Of a stretch of DNA of 64,000 nucleotides, positions 60,701 through 62,790 are shown piece by piece. The first letter of the stretch is position 1, and each line of letters starts with the position of its first letter. The notes below the pieces were generated by a model, which had not been told where the DNA came from, did no database searches, and saw only the letters and a list, made by a program, of their open reading frames with translations. The stretch spans positions 2,512,501-2,576,500 of the forward strand of contig JBBBDQ010001688.1 in NCBI GenBank assembly GCA_037127315.1, written 5' to 3'. A program made the translations under genes and the position numbers. Source of the stretch: Ascarosepion bandense (taxonomy: Eukaryota; Mollusca; Cephalopoda; Sepiida; Sepiidae).

Positions 60701-61900
60701 TTTTTTTCTATATTGTCAGTGACTTTAATTTTCATTAAGCAATAACCATACTGTTGCTTAGTATTTATCATAGGGAAGGAAACTTTTTATTTTAATGACA
60801 GCCATAAAAAAACAGATCCATTATTTATTTATTTATTAAGATGTTTATAGAATTATTCTCCTTATCCATGATCAAGACCAGAAATAAACAATACATAAAT
60901 GTTTTACTTAATAATTACAAATCTTAAGGGTTGTGATGCTGGTGGTTCAGAAATACCAAAGAAGATCCGTAAAGTGCTTCCTTTAAATGAAAAAATAAAA
61001 GTTCCCAACCTCATTAGAACAAATCTTGTGACATAATTTTTATTGAAGTATATTGTTCTATTTTACTATTGGTTTTAATTGTTTTATTAGTTATTGCTGT
61101 AAAACTCTTAGTGTTTCCAAATTAGATCTACACTAAGAAGGAATCTTCTGCACATCACATAACTTATATGACATATAAATTTTTGATTTTATTATTAGTT
61201 ATTGTTGTTTAATTTATGACTTAAGCTTTATCATGTGTATGGAGATATGGGAAAAACTATGGGGTTTAATATTATCCACAGTTTCAGGCATCTGCTGAGA
61301 TTCTTGGAACAGCTTTGAAATAACATGGGATTATTATATGACGGCTACTCCACAAGAAAAGTCATGCAAGACGTGTCATGAATCCTGTAACTCACCAGGG
61401 TCATAGGAGCATTATTTTTTGTATGTAATCGGTTGCCAATTTTATTCTGATTAATACAAAAAAAATAGTATTTTGAAAACCCCTCTTATGGGCCACAGTG
61501 GGGATAGTCACGTAGTCAAGGGAAAGATGACGGATCCTATTACTTTTCTTAAATTGATTGCTACCTCAAGTCAAGAGAGCTCAGTCAGCCCAGCAATTTA
61601 ATCCATAACTGGGGAAGAGATGAATTTGTACCATTCTCAAGATTATTTGTGTGATAATGGACATAATGAATTCTGCTTTGCTGTAAACTTGTCTTGATGT
61701 TTTTTCTTTCCTATTTGTTGACACTCACTATTTTCACAGAAAAGGCAGAATTTCAAATCCTTTTTGTTCTTTAGAAAAAAAAACAAACATCTTCACCAAA
61801 AAATATGTAAATAAAAAAAAATGTTTTTTTTTTCTTTTCTTTTCAGAGATTTCATACTTATTCATATGTCCGACAATTTGGATAAATTCAACTTACTTGT
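23061..61900 (+). CDS. POLR1B: RNA polymerase I subunit RPA2, 5' 12 coding exons (partial gene)
   Basis: This is the second-largest subunit of RNA polymerase I, which makes the large rRNA precursor in the nucleolus. Twelve exons splice with GT-AG introns into 345 codons plus 2 bases (1037 nt). The product follows animal RPA2 without gaps. HIESFNYMLLEGI and KPIEFQASNGDRISI come from the N-terminal protrusion. WSVNGVKKPHIQKNLGNIPI, then EEAEEAGGYFIINGNEKIIR, is the family's best-known block in this part of the chain. MHYLKSGTVYVSF and FRVRLNYADWYSDEEIGKFL belong to the lobe. The family is about 1,100-1,200 residues, so the hybrid-binding, wall and clamp parts lie to the right of the window. The ATG at 23061 has an A at -3 and G at +4 and matches the usual N-terminus length. 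RPB2 or RPC2 paralogues are less likely, because the IMVK-SSACNL-GGYFI spacing fits RPA2. Confidence 0.93.
23148..24126. other. Intron 1, first part, no repeat identified
   Basis: AT-rich, with many A and T runs. No gene was seen. Confidence 0.4.
24127..24427 (+). mobile_element. tRNA-derived SINE, full length and well preserved
   Basis: This is the best-preserved copy in the window. The tRNA-like head has TGTGGTACAGTGGATATCGG (A box) and CCGAGTTCGAATTCC (B box). The body has GCGCAAATACCCTTGGGAAA, GACAGATTGGGTTCTATAGC and GGCAACCTACTGCGGGATAA. The tail has the CATGTCTCTTTCGAGACATG palindrome and TTAACTGACTGACTG. Pol III promoter boxes are intact by eye. It lies in POLR1B intron 1 in the sense direction. 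Confidence 0.95.
24540..24970 (+). repeat. Family B repeat, copy in intron 1
   Basis: It aligns with 1835-2330 through shared ordered words ('taatcttaaaa', 'aaaatacaggg', 'gaattgtag-gagctttgcaat'). Non-coding. Confidence 0.5.
24971..26235. other. Intron 1, middle part, nothing recognised
   Basis: AT-rich sequence with short 'acacac' runs near 25235. Neither a gene nor a known repeat was identified. Confidence 0.4.
26243..26549 (+). mobile_element. tRNA-derived SINE with visible target-site duplication
   Basis: It is full length, with TATGGTGCAGTGGATTTCAT as head, TACCCTTGGGAAAGATATTA in the body and the CATGTCTCTTTCGAGACATG tail. CCTATGG occurs at 26236-26242 and again at 26550-26556, a short direct repeat consistent with target-site duplication on LINE-driven insertion. 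Confidence 0.93.
26646..26723 (+). CDS. POLR1B: POLR1B coding exon 2
   Basis: 26 codons: LTQTLFKHHIESFNYMLLEG then IYKAVK. The acceptor is TTTCAG and the donor AAG|GTAAGT. Phase 0 on both sides. HIESFNYMLLEG is conserved with other large-subunit RPA2 proteins. Confidence 0.95.
26768..27572 (-). pseudogene. maT-like (D37D) mariner-superfamily transposon relic
   Basis: The end GGGTGCGATGGATAAACTGT (26768) matches the ends of the elements at 59283 and 63968. Minus-strand text includes a DST-CYTRRTQS block (cf. DSAPCH), SDNFYDHISP and PPPDCNLFDYYVWGTVERET, then KDELKARI and MVKANGS at the C-terminus. From the Asp of DST to the Asp of LFDYY I count 37 intervening residues, the D37D spacing of the maT group. 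Stops, frameshifts and a 10-base C run mark it as dead. Its upstream terminus is lost at a TA microsatellite (27573-27624). Confidence 0.78.
27573..27640. repeat. (TA)n microsatellite followed by T run
   Basis: About 25 TA units pass into a run of T. It generates artificial YIYIYI frames. Confidence 0.95.
27774..27832. mobile_element. Very short inverted-repeat element with CCCTTTGTTGCAT ends
   Basis: The left end CAACCCTTTGTTGCAT and right end ATGCAACAAAGGGTTAAT form inverted arms around about 20 bases. Ends in CCCTTTG next to TTAA resemble piggyBac-type MITEs, but only the right side keeps TTAA. Confidence 0.4.
27833..29062. other. Rest of intron 2, no recognised feature
   Basis: AT-rich, with an ordinary base mix. 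A run of T precedes 28095. No repeat family from this window was spotted. Confidence 0.4.
29063..29122 (+). CDS. POLR1B: POLR1B coding exon 3
   Basis: 20 codons reading KIKPIEFQASNGDRISISIV. The acceptor is TGACAG and the donor GTG|GTAAGT. Phase 0 on both sides. It matches the PPFEF-K-ERISFTIL segment of vertebrate RPA2. Confidence 0.92.
29555..29740 (+). repeat. Repeat family C, copy 1
   Basis: It shares with 33200-33450 the words 'cttctaccga', 'gcccataactcaggtaga', 'aaaagcaatcgga', 'actgatgagctgt' and 'gaaacagatctgtctg', then GGATGACTATATATATATA. GGTTTCAATCCTGG in the other copy looks like a pol III B box, so it may be another tRNA-related SINE or a retroelement edge. Confidence 0.55.
29741..30080 (+). 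repeat. GC-richer block next to repeat C, unidentified
   Basis: From 29741 to about 30080 the sequence is clearly less AT-rich than its surroundings (CAGGGCCCACCTGTGG, GGCCAGGACGCTCAAAC). The open frame spanning it shows no motif I recognise. It is probably part of a mobile element rather than a host exon. Confidence 0.4.
30081..31241. other. Rest of intron 3, no recognised feature
   Basis: AT-rich, with TTTATTATAT-type low-complexity sequence at 30120-30230. A 14-base word (tagattacaatgca) is repeated side by side at about 30818 and 30833. Confidence 0.4.
31242..31316 (+). CDS. POLR1B: POLR1B coding exon 4
   Basis: 25 codons: GAFINNPAVSKSNILASTQQ then IFPAE. The acceptor is TTCAG and the donor GAG|GTAAGA. 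Phase 0 on both sides. IFPAE followed by CRLR in exon 5 matches the YPAECR junction of vertebrate RPA2. Confidence 0.93.
31783..32011. mobile_element. Palindromic mariner-type MITE
   Basis: The ends are TATACAGGGGGGG with GTGTCTCC on the left and TTTTTTGGGACACTCTGTAT on the right, which reverse-complements to the usual mariner terminus ACAGAGTGTCCCAAAAAA. The interior is a long palindrome: CAGATCTATTGCATTTAATT at about 31867 pairs with AATTAAATGCAATGGATCTG at about 31935. TA flanks both ends. There is no coding capacity, so it is a non-autonomous element in POLR1B intron 4. The left terminus carries an expanded G run. Confidence 0.78.
32228..32242. repeat. Poly-C run
   Basis: At least 15 consecutive C bases in an AT-rich intron. 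Length may be unreliable. Confidence 0.8.
32774..32943. repeat. Foldback with arms of about 48 bp
   Basis: The left arm (TATTTACACTCTTTACATTG, TTCGGACTATTGTCCTCATC) pairs with the right arm ending GAACAATGTAAATAGTGTAA at about 32943. Seven or so mismatches separate the arms. The loop is about 65 bases and has 'caggaattcttcaggtgcta'. It is an imperfect hairpin, older than those at 22177 and 36835. Confidence 0.75.
33200..33452 (+). repeat. Repeat family C, copy 2, with tRNA-like promoter words
   Basis: It starts near GCGCATTCGGTAATGGATTA with GAGCACTGGC, an A-box-like stretch. A B-box-like GGGTTTCAATCCTGG lies at about 33347. The end matches copy 1 (ACTGATGAGCTGTGATACAG, GAAACAGATCTGTCTGCGGA, then a TA run). 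A SINE is possible. Confidence 0.55.
33503..33622 (+). CDS. POLR1B: POLR1B coding exon 5
   Basis: 40 codons: CRLRMCSYAGALVVTFGWSV and NGVKKPHIQKNLGNIPIMVK. The acceptor TATTTGAAAG has a weak pyrimidine tract. The donor is AAG|GTAAGT. Phase 0 on both sides. WSVNG...LGNIPIMVK is the conserved protrusion segment (WAVNG...LGYVPIMVK in vertebrates). Confidence 0.95.
33790..34312 (+). repeat. Interspersed repeat with CCCGGCGTTGCTCGGG start and CA tail
   Basis: It begins CAGTATAGCCCGGCGTTGCT then CGGG, a sequence I recall as a recurrent 5' hallmark of dispersed repeats in several invertebrates. It ends with TTGGTTCAGCCATTTCGGAG then GATACACAGACA, a (CA)n run (34250-34279) and a short AAAGTTCCATTTATAAATAA tail. 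That arrangement resembles SINE or LINE 3' ends with microsatellite tails. No coding frame is convincing. Confidence 0.55.
34488..34795 (+). pseudogene. LINE 3' end (family L1), 5'-truncated
   Basis: It matches the end of the reverse transcriptase fragment at 40540-41605: AACAGTTACAATCTCCAAGA, ATTTAAATGTAAGGTCAATA, TCTCACTGACTCTCATCCTT, CCACTTCCTGACACTCCCTA, then CACCAGTGGCAGTAAAACTG and CCTTGCTTGGGGTGA before an A-rich tail. It encodes only the last 90 or so residues of the RT protein, with breaks. Confidence 0.78.
34996..35092. repeat. (CA)n-(TA)n-(CA)n compound microsatellite
   Basis: About 20 CA units, then 18 or more TA units, then CA again. It makes artificial THTHTH/IYIYIY frames. Confidence 0.96.
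35690..35955 (-). pseudogene. LINE RT C-terminal fragment (family L2), copy 1
   Basis: It matches 37181-37430 base for base over long stretches (CTATGTGCC-TGTCC-TTCAGGAC, TAGGCAAT-ATGGCT, CCCTATCCC). On the minus strand the related copy encodes the RDRGMWRAIIAYVLKGHGT end typical of RTE-like LINE proteins. This copy is shorter and more decayed. Confidence 0.6.
36350..36834. other. Intron 5 stretch, nothing recognised
   Basis: AT-rich, with A runs. No gene or repeat identified. Confidence 0.4.
36835..36893. repeat. Perfect 26-bp hairpin with 7-base loop
   Basis: The left arm 36835-36860 (ending AAAACTGATAGGTTCAGC) is the exact reverse complement of 36868-36893 (starting GCTGAACCTATCAGTTTT). 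The loop is CTGCACG. No mismatch was seen over 26 pairs. It borders the GIY-YIG fragment on its right. Confidence 0.93.
36905..37136 (-). pseudogene. GIY-YIG endonuclease fragment of a Penelope-like element
   Basis: Minus-strand text reads MCRSINNCPVEGKCRSTQVI, YQVQI, then YPTYIGIFTVEFKQHYYTHK and HSFSNRNLRFQTFLSQ. A Cys-rich N-P-C lead, a Y-x(n)-YIG motif and a following F-x-H-x-S-F stretch are the pattern of the C-terminal nuclease in RT/GIY-YIG retroelements, like the one at 5985-7752. No RT remains upstream. Confidence 0.68.
37175..37671 (-). pseudogene. LINE RT C-terminal fragment (family L2), copy 2
   Basis: On the minus strand 37770-37534 gives ETKKSVLDCYMMFILQYGSE then CWTISLKMKERL, the thumb-adjacent YGSECW-type motif of RTE/CR1-like LINE polymerases. 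After frameshifts, 37409-37185 reads MGHMRKVSLVTDTHRMDSGK, GLNKWMAEQGLGEI and RATRDRGMWRAIIAYVLKG-HGT. The element is cut at 37671 by a SINE. Confidence 0.72.
37672..37979 (+). mobile_element. tRNA-derived SINE inserted in a LINE fragment
   Basis: Head TTGTGGTGCAGTGAATATCG and B box AAGTTTGAATTCC, with a local duplication (CCAAGTTTGAATT appears twice). The body has TTTGGGAAAGGTATTAATTT. The tail has CATGTCTCTTTCTAGACATG and TTAACTGACTGAAA. AAAGG flanks both sides, a possible short target-site duplication. Confidence 0.9.
38020..38150 (+). pseudogene. LINE RT fragment, small
   Basis: The + frame reads ILVYRACVFSCCFYSCETWI then TYQKH, a stop, HAILKIPWKFWS. LVYRA-V---FYSCETW-TY followed by L--IPW is the conserved stretch between RT thumb and C-terminus in many CR1/RTE-like LINEs. 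It is short and interrupted. Confidence 0.5.
38320..38353. repeat. Poly-T run
   Basis: About 25 consecutive T bases, possibly the reverse of an old poly-A tail. Confidence 0.85.
38396..38550 (-). mobile_element. Decayed tRNA-derived SINE fragment
   Basis: On the minus strand: ATGGCTCAGAATCAGAAATC, GAGCCATGTTCAAATTTCTA (B box area), TTACACACAAATATTCTTCA, AAAAGGTATGAATC, then CCCCAGCTTTGGGATAAATA. It follows the head and first body half of the common SINE with many changes. Confidence 0.6.
38927..38992 (+). CDS. POLR1B: POLR1B coding exon 6
   Basis: 22 codons: SSACNLMHMTPKELANQGEE then AE. The acceptor is TTTCTAG and the donor GAG|GTGAGT. Phase 0 on both sides. It corresponds to SKLCNLRNLPPQAL-EHHEEAE in vertebrate RPA2. 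Confidence 0.94.
39418..39492 (+). CDS. POLR1B: POLR1B coding exon 7
   Basis: 25 codons: EAGGYFIINGNEKIIRLLIS then QRKNF. The acceptor is TTTCAG and the donor TTT|GTAAGT. Phase 0 on both sides. GGYFIINGNEKII is one of the most conserved segments of multisubunit RNA polymerase second-largest subunits. Intron 6 before it is only 425 bases, the shortest in the window. Confidence 0.97.
39493..40535. other. Intron 7, first part, nothing recognised
   Basis: AT-rich, with A and T runs. No repeat family identified. Confidence 0.4.
40540..41605 (+). pseudogene. LINE reverse transcriptase, 5'-truncated (family L1)
   Basis: It begins inside the RT palm: LNDLPDVIRSQAGIYANDTT, where the catalytic YADD motif has become YAND. 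It continues with AAELEKDLQSIAD and, after a frameshift near 40737, MDQASLPESKTLTTDLKWND, YIESIAKSTAKKVGSLCRAR, YKSTIHPCIEYCCHIWSGTP and LDVLDKIQRRICNVI, the RT thumb region. After another shift come the 3' codons and AGTGGCAGTAAAATACCTTG then CTTGGGGTGA, followed by A-rich sequence. The Asp-to-Asn change and frameshifts mean it is inactive. Clade is uncertain (Jockey/CR1/L2-like group). Confidence 0.85.
41750..42388. mobile_element. Non-autonomous hAT-like element
   Basis: The termini CAGGAGTTCCCAATC (left) and GTTTGGTAACTCCTG (right, reverse complement CAGGAGTTACCAAAC) form short inverted repeats. Next to them are CTGTACGT (41742-41749) and CTCTAAGT (42389-42396), 8-base flanks that agree at 6 of 8 positions, as expected for an aged hAT target duplication. 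The 'caggrgttcccaa' start is typical of hAT families. The 639 bases encode nothing recognisable. Confidence 0.68.
42397..43678. other. Intron 7, middle part
   Basis: No gene. The block near 42760-42870 vaguely resembles the SINE body (ATTCACTTGTTACTAATGTG, AAGGCATGAATCTACTTCTC) but is too diverged to call. Confidence 0.35.
43679..43890. repeat. Long near-perfect palindrome, arms of about 105 bp
   Basis: The centre lies between 43784 and 43785 (CAAAAT|ATTTTG). Bases outward pair almost completely: GTAATACGTATTTCGCAGGC (left) with GCCTGCGAAATACGTATTAC (right), and TAATCTAG at the left edge with CTAGATTA at the right edge. Only a few mismatches lie near CTGCTCGTCGGACCC. No loop separates the arms. 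It is either a hairpin-type MITE or a recent inverted duplication. Confidence 0.9.
44018..44113. repeat. Hairpin, arms of about 40 bp
   Basis: AAATTAAACCTAGTGAGCCA then GCAAACTTACCAAGGTTTCA on the left pairs with TGAAATCTTGGTAGGTTTGT then TGGCTCACTAGGTTTAATTT on the right, with two or three mismatches. The loop is about 16 bases (CCTAAGCGGATCTTCC). It lies about 130 bases from the palindrome at 43679. Confidence 0.9.
44114..45567. other. Intron 7, last part, nothing recognised
   Basis: AT-rich, with small GA and CA microsatellites (44343, 44503). No exon between 7 and 8 is needed by the protein alignment. Confidence 0.4.
45568..45669 (+). CDS. POLR1B: POLR1B coding exon 8
   Basis: 34 codons: PFCIQRDHLKRHGKLFTEYG then LHIRCEREEDGYSQ. 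The acceptor is TTCCAG and the donor CAG|GTAATA. Phase 0 on both sides. It follows the [25 protein letters not shown] region of vertebrate RPA2. Confidence 0.95.
45882..46186 (+). mobile_element. tRNA-derived SINE
   Basis: Head AAGGCGGTGCAGTGGATAGT and B box GAGTTTGAATTCC. The body has AATACCCTTGGGAAAGGTAT and a short insertion (CCGCCAATTCTCC). The tail has CATGTCTCTTTTGAGGCATG and ACAACTGACTGAG. It is older than the copy at 24127, judging by scattered changes. Confidence 0.9.
46325..46380 (+). repeat. Tiny LINE 3' tail (family L1)
   Basis: TTGCCTTGCTTGGGATGAAA then TAATAATAATAAATA matches the last 40 or so bases of the LINE at 41560-41600 and 48040-48070. It is an extreme 5' truncation. Confidence 0.55.
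46603..46636. repeat. Poly-T run
   Basis: About 30 consecutive T bases in intron 8. Confidence 0.9.
47268..47570 (+). repeat. GC-richer repeat edge with 22-bp duplication
   Basis: It starts with TCAGTCGCTGAAGAAGTGAA then ACGTTAGCTTGATAAATATC, the 'gaaacg-t-agct' type of motif often seen at ends of Penelope-like elements. It contains GGCTATGGCCCGGGTGCAAA-GA twice in tandem (47463-47484, 47485-47506). It is clearly less AT-rich than its surroundings. No coding domain was recognised. Confidence 0.45.
47571..48085 (+). pseudogene. LINE 3' end (family L1) with internal duplication
   Basis: It matches 41290-41600 and 34490-34790: GACAGTTACAATCTCCAAGA, ATTTAAATGTAAAGTCAATC, CATCCACCCTGCTCTCATCA, then CAGTGGCAGTAAAATGCCTT and GCTTGGGGCGA before an A-rich tail. 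The segment CCACCCTACTCTCATCAGTA occurs a second time near 47944, so about 120 bases are duplicated inside the copy. Confidence 0.75.
48370..52945 (+). pseudogene. I/Nimb-type LINE, near full length but decayed
   Basis: ORF1 (48378-49181) is a Gag-like RNA-binding protein. It has EIKIGYLIGKVEVYIPNPLR, two zinc knuckles (CHNCQKFGHHKERC and CAKCKQNHAADSKEC) and YLEARRIIESSP; its end is frameshifted. ORF2 fragments follow: an AP-endonuclease domain (LGDFNSHN-like text at 50540-50570, SLCDPSTLMDYDCKV-DD-WGSDHFP near 50690-50770), an RT lead (LSDECKKAIRL..., AEKNLSPPL; GFDKLHYAFLKQL at 51475; GVPQGCILSITLFNIKINN near 52020), then RNase H (IYTDNSEVKNKLGCATIFKS at 52165, SAEITAIDLSLDLI, FADSLSVLESL, GNEKADVAAK) and a Cys-His end (CIACQELYAVKHFLLDC). 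The YxDD palm and most of the thumb are missing between about 52085 and 52140. An RNase H after the RT places it in the I superclade. Confidence 0.85.
48378..49181 (+). CDS. LINE ORF1, Gag-like zinc-knuckle protein (inside the 48370-52945 element)
   Basis: This is the longest open frame in the window (267 codons). Residues 1-75 are a basic lead (SLCTLDEIKNNLRKQGVTNA). Residues 85-105 hold the ILNFNTPKPPIEIKIGYLIG segment. Two CCHC knuckles follow at roughly residues 109-122 and 138-152, with a degenerate one between (CGEIGDHIDC). The end from about residue 205 differs from what the family usually shows, so the original reading frame is probably lost there. The LINE ORF1 protein binds its own RNA and acts as a nucleic-acid chaperone. 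Expression from an intron of POLR1B is doubtful. Confidence 0.7.
   Translation: MLKQNHFSNLRIKTYPHTSLNSSKSIVRSPDLSLCTLDEIKNNLRKQGVTNAQRISIKKKKQKKNQITPTNTYILNFNTPKPPIEIKIGYLIGKVEVYIPNPLRCHNCQKFGHHKERCTRPPTYKDCGEIGDHIDCELPLKCAKCKQNHAADSKECEVWMKEKISSIKRTKNLSYLEARRIIESSPNASTYANIARMTNNSVQKTRNTKQSVRCGERTKSVAELWILIGHQIAKFKICQKNGFSTAKEKNHSGSHSTLLDSIFRDGL
52946..53361. other. End of intron 8
   Basis: CCCCTATAAAAATGGG at 53122-53137 resembles a TATA-type core promoter, and a less AT-rich stretch follows (to about 53230). This could be an LTR remnant, but no partner LTR or termini were found. Confidence 0.3.
53362..53457 (+). CDS. POLR1B: POLR1B coding exon 9, with internal in-frame donor
   Basis: 32 codons: VMVMHYLKSGTVY then VSFLVENCLYVIPVIFLLK. 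The acceptor is CATCAG and the donor AAG|GTAAGT, phase 0. A second GTAAGTTTT lies inside the exon at 53401. Its use would drop exactly 57 bases (19 codons) and keep the frame. The protein matches MNLHYLENGTVMLNF of vertebrate RPA2. Confidence 0.93.
53458..54185. other. Intron 9, first part
   Basis: It contains a (CA)n run (53627-53644) and a less AT-rich block at 53645-53800 of unknown origin. No gene. Confidence 0.4.
54190..54890 (-). pseudogene. Penelope-like element, RT thumb and GIY-YIG domain
   Basis: Read leftward from 54885: RALKICFSSFLHSEMDFIKM, MFSKNGYHLDILDSIMRHVI (RT thumb/linker), CSMYLRLLYIGTDGEVLARQ, then a T-run (T on the minus strand) that breaks the frame. Next come FIRKDVLPPLHINSVIYKFQ and CGCGCDYIGRTFQHLDQRVK with QHLP (GIY-YIG core, YKF-x(n)-YIGRT), SSIAQHVISSRNC, and SHLLFHLKVLEFIYIRSQRP, where LCKQKE follows. 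This is the classic Penelope/Poseidon arrangement and differs in subtype from the relic at 5985-7752. It is truncated upstream and frameshifted. Confidence 0.82.
55110..55530 (-). repeat. Repeat carrying a class II tRNA-like block, copy 2
   Basis: It aligns on both sides of the tRNA-like block with 21070-21470: TTTGTTTGAACATTATTTTT, ATCAATACTCATATTTAAGT, 'gattatttacgataaat', and on the other side 'gttaaatcaagcctatata', AATGTCAACAAATGTAAACA, 'aacgaagattaacaaaatgg'. Confidence 0.6.
55246..55340 (-). tRNA. Class II tRNA-like sequence, probably repeat-borne
   Basis: On the minus strand: acceptor GTCATTC pairs with GAATGAC. D arm GGTCGAGAGGTCTAAGACA is close to Leu/Ser tRNAs. The variable arm is long and can pair CCCT with AGGG. 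The T arm is GCAGG-TTCGAAT-CCTGC, with a perfect stem and B box. The anticodon arm (TGCCAGATCAATTGGTGGC) is poor: one folding gives a 7-base loop with TCA in the anticodon place and no U33, another a CAA-like register. The match is best to tRNA-Leu. The flanks are repeated elsewhere in the window, so this is likely part of a mobile element and not a working gene. Confidence 0.45.
55597..55668. repeat. (GT)n-(TA)n compound microsatellite
   Basis: About 17 GT units pass into about 18 TA units. Confidence 0.95.
55669..56510. other. Intron 9, middle part, T-rich low complexity
   Basis: The 55920-56140 stretch is built of TTTAATTTTTAATTTTAT-type words. No gene. Confidence 0.45.
56511..56696 (+). 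repeat. Two-copy tandem repeat, 93-bp unit
   Basis: Units 56511-56603 and 56604-56696 differ at a single visible base (CACTTAACC against CACCTAACC). Each starts ATGTACATTGAATTGTATTA and ends TCCTCAACTCAAAA. The unit is 31 codons long, so one frame stays open across both (NCITYVPLGLPDVS...), but no protein family is recognised. Confidence 0.96.
56845..56907. repeat. CATT and CA microsatellites
   Basis: Four (CATT) units, then CATA units, then a CA run. Confidence 0.93.
57058..57134 (+). CDS. POLR1B: POLR1B coding exon 10
   Basis: 25 codons plus 2 bases: ALIDVNDKFIYDELLKGREN then DTFYK and the split Ser codon AG|T. The acceptor is TTTAAAG and the donor AAG|GTAAGA. First phase-2 intron of the gene. 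It matches ALVSFSDYQIFQELIKGKED-SF of vertebrate RPA2. Confidence 0.95.
57135..58842. other. Intron 10, first part
   Basis: TA microsatellites lie at 57353-57391 and 57715-57772, the second preceded by a GT run. The block 57900-58060 is less AT-rich (CACCACTTACCCTGCTAACC) but unidentified. No gene. Confidence 0.4.
58843..59092 (+). mobile_element. Chimeric SINE with 5S rRNA-derived head, copy 2
   Basis: 58843-58935 follows 5S rRNA (ATTGGTTCTCATACGATCAC, CAAAGTTAAGCAATGTTGAT, GATGGGTAACCACTTGGGAA, TACTAGGTGTTGTAAGC). The SINE tRNA-like head starts two bases later (ATGTGTGGGTGGTGCAATGG, GAGCCAAGTTTCACTTTTAG) and the diverged body after it (ACACCCTTTAGAAATAGGAA, CCAGCTAGGAGTTAATTAC). The order is the same as at 21549, so the fusion is not a one-off. 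Confidence 0.8.
59283..60370 (-). pseudogene. maT-like (D37D) mariner-superfamily transposon, both ends present
   Basis: The left end TATACAGGGTGAGATGGATA then AATTGTTGTC mirrors the right end TGGCGACAATTTACCCATCG then CACCTGTATA (reverse complement TATACAGGTGCGATGGGTAA). Minus-strand coding text: LPEIWKWHAVLLGIHARNSK with NISECLCVNLKIVQRIQKEL (HTH), VVNMVFGVIISYNNIMPPFI, then PYIW-QDSAP with the second Asp. TKDELKA and C-terminal FIK-like text also appear as fragments. A LINE tail (59591-59852) has replaced the segment that should carry the third Asp. It is inactive. Confidence 0.82.
59591..59852 (-). pseudogene. LINE 3' end (family L1) inserted in the maT element
   Basis: On the minus strand it gives AAACTACAATCTCCAAAAGT-type text, GATTCTCATCTCTCTCTTAC, CTTCCTCTCCTCTCATTATA and CACCAGTGGTAGGCCTTACT then TGGGGTAAAA, matching the 3' end of 34488-34795. 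It entered after the mariner-type element. Confidence 0.72.
60451..60597 (+). CDS. POLR1B: POLR1B coding exon 11
   Basis: It completes the split Ser, then CIVLMLRTALNENLLCQSDI, YHYLGKTFRVRLNYADWYSD and EEIGKFLL plus AG of a split Arg. The acceptor is TTTTACAG and the donor CAG|GTTTGT. Phase 2 on both sides. It matches SQMLRIVMEEG...YLGECFRVKLNVPDWYPNEQ of vertebrate RPA2, part of the lobe. Confidence 0.96.
60926..61345 (+). pseudogene. pogo/Tigger-like transposon remnant
   Basis: 60950-61020 reads PKKIRKVLPLNEKIKVPNLI then RT, close to the N-terminal helix-turn-helix of Tigger/jerky-type transposases (KRKVLSLEEKIKVLDLI-like). At 61262-61315, TTTAATATTATCCACAGTTT then CAGGCATCTGCTGAGATTCT and TGGAACA resembles the 3' subterminal sequence of such elements (ATCCACGGTTTC-GGTATC). 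The DDE catalytic region between is missing. Confidence 0.55.
61587..61685 (-). mobile_element. Decayed tRNA-derived SINE fragment
   Basis: On the minus strand: AGCAGAATTCATTATGTCCA, TTATCACACAAATAATCTTG, AGAATGGTACAAATTCATCT, CTTCCCCAGTTATGGATTAA. This is the first body half of the common SINE, highly changed. Confidence 0.55.
61847..61900 (+). CDS. POLR1B: POLR1B coding exon 12 (last in window)
   Basis: It completes the split Arg, then DFILIHMSDNLDKFNLL, leaving GT of the next codon (phase 2). The acceptor follows a long TTTCTTTTCTTTTCAG tract. The donor is TTGT|GTAAGT. It matches CICIHLKSNTEKFYMLC of vertebrate RPA2. Exon 13 must lie beyond base 64000, since no matching continuation was seen. 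Confidence 0.92.
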
Positions 61901-62487
61901 GTAAGTATATGTTTTTGTTGAAATGACTGCACTTTTCTGATTTGAATCATATACCAGTTTGGTATGGAGAGGGGTGGGGGACACAACAGAAAAGTGTTAG
62001 TTTCCTTTTAAGAGAAAATCATTAATTCCTTTGTTTTCATGAAATGCTATGTTTAATCTGTGGTGGGTATGAAAGAATAACTGTCTTTACCCACTCTCTT
62101 TAAATTTGGGCGAACTGAGGAAAAAGAAAGCTAAGTATTTCAAACTGTTTCTTCGTCTACTTTTGAATGCATGCAACTGTATATCTCTTCTGTTAACAAC
62201 GAAGTCTGTTTGCTTTATTTTAAACGTTTTTGAATATTTTGTGTCAGATGATTTAATCTGTTGTATGAGCATTTTCTTTTCATATAAATTCTTTATCTTT
62301 TGTCAAAATTATCCATGTATTTCCTCGTCCTTACCATTCTCTATTAGCCTTTTTGGTGTAGGTAAACCAACTGTTTGTTTCAACTCCGAAATCTCACACC
62401 ACTATAGATCTCTTGCTGCTTGAAAAATGTCTCTTAAATTTTTGTAAATTTGAGACCTACACTTGGATTTACCCAAATGACATAGAC
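61901..62487. other. Intron 12, first part, nothing recognised
   Basis: Overlapping open frames at 62087-62423 are AT-driven and show no conserved motif. Confidence 0.4.
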
Positions 62488-62790
62488 TACTAATCAGTCA
62501 GTTAAGTACCATACATTATACACACTTGGGTGATCATGTCTTGAAAGAAACATGACTGACTGGGCAGAAACTTTTCCTGCAGAAGTTTGCCATTACTTTC
62601 TGTGGTAGACTGGTTACCAACAAAGCATATAGAACCCAATCTGTCCTGATGTTTAACTCATAGCTGGAGAGAGAAGAGATGGATTAATACCTTTTTTCAA
62701 GGTATTTGCACATAAGTGCAACAAATTCAACTGGAATTCAAACTCTGCTCTCTAGTTTCTTGTTCCAAGCTAAGGTGATCATCACTCTCT
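62488..62790 (-). mobile_element. tRNA-derived SINE
   Basis: On the minus strand: B box GAGTTTGAATTCC, GCACTTATGTGCAAATACCT, GTATTAATCCATCTCTTCTC, GACAGATTGGGTTCTATATG, and the tail CATGTTTCTTTCAAGACATG with GATCACCCAAG and TTAACTGACTGA. Moderately decayed. It lies antisense to POLR1B. Confidence 0.88.

Noticed and set aside
62087..62423. Opposing frames of 61 and 105 residues
   Set aside because: AT-rich, cysteine- and phenylalanine-heavy text with no family match, inside intron 12.
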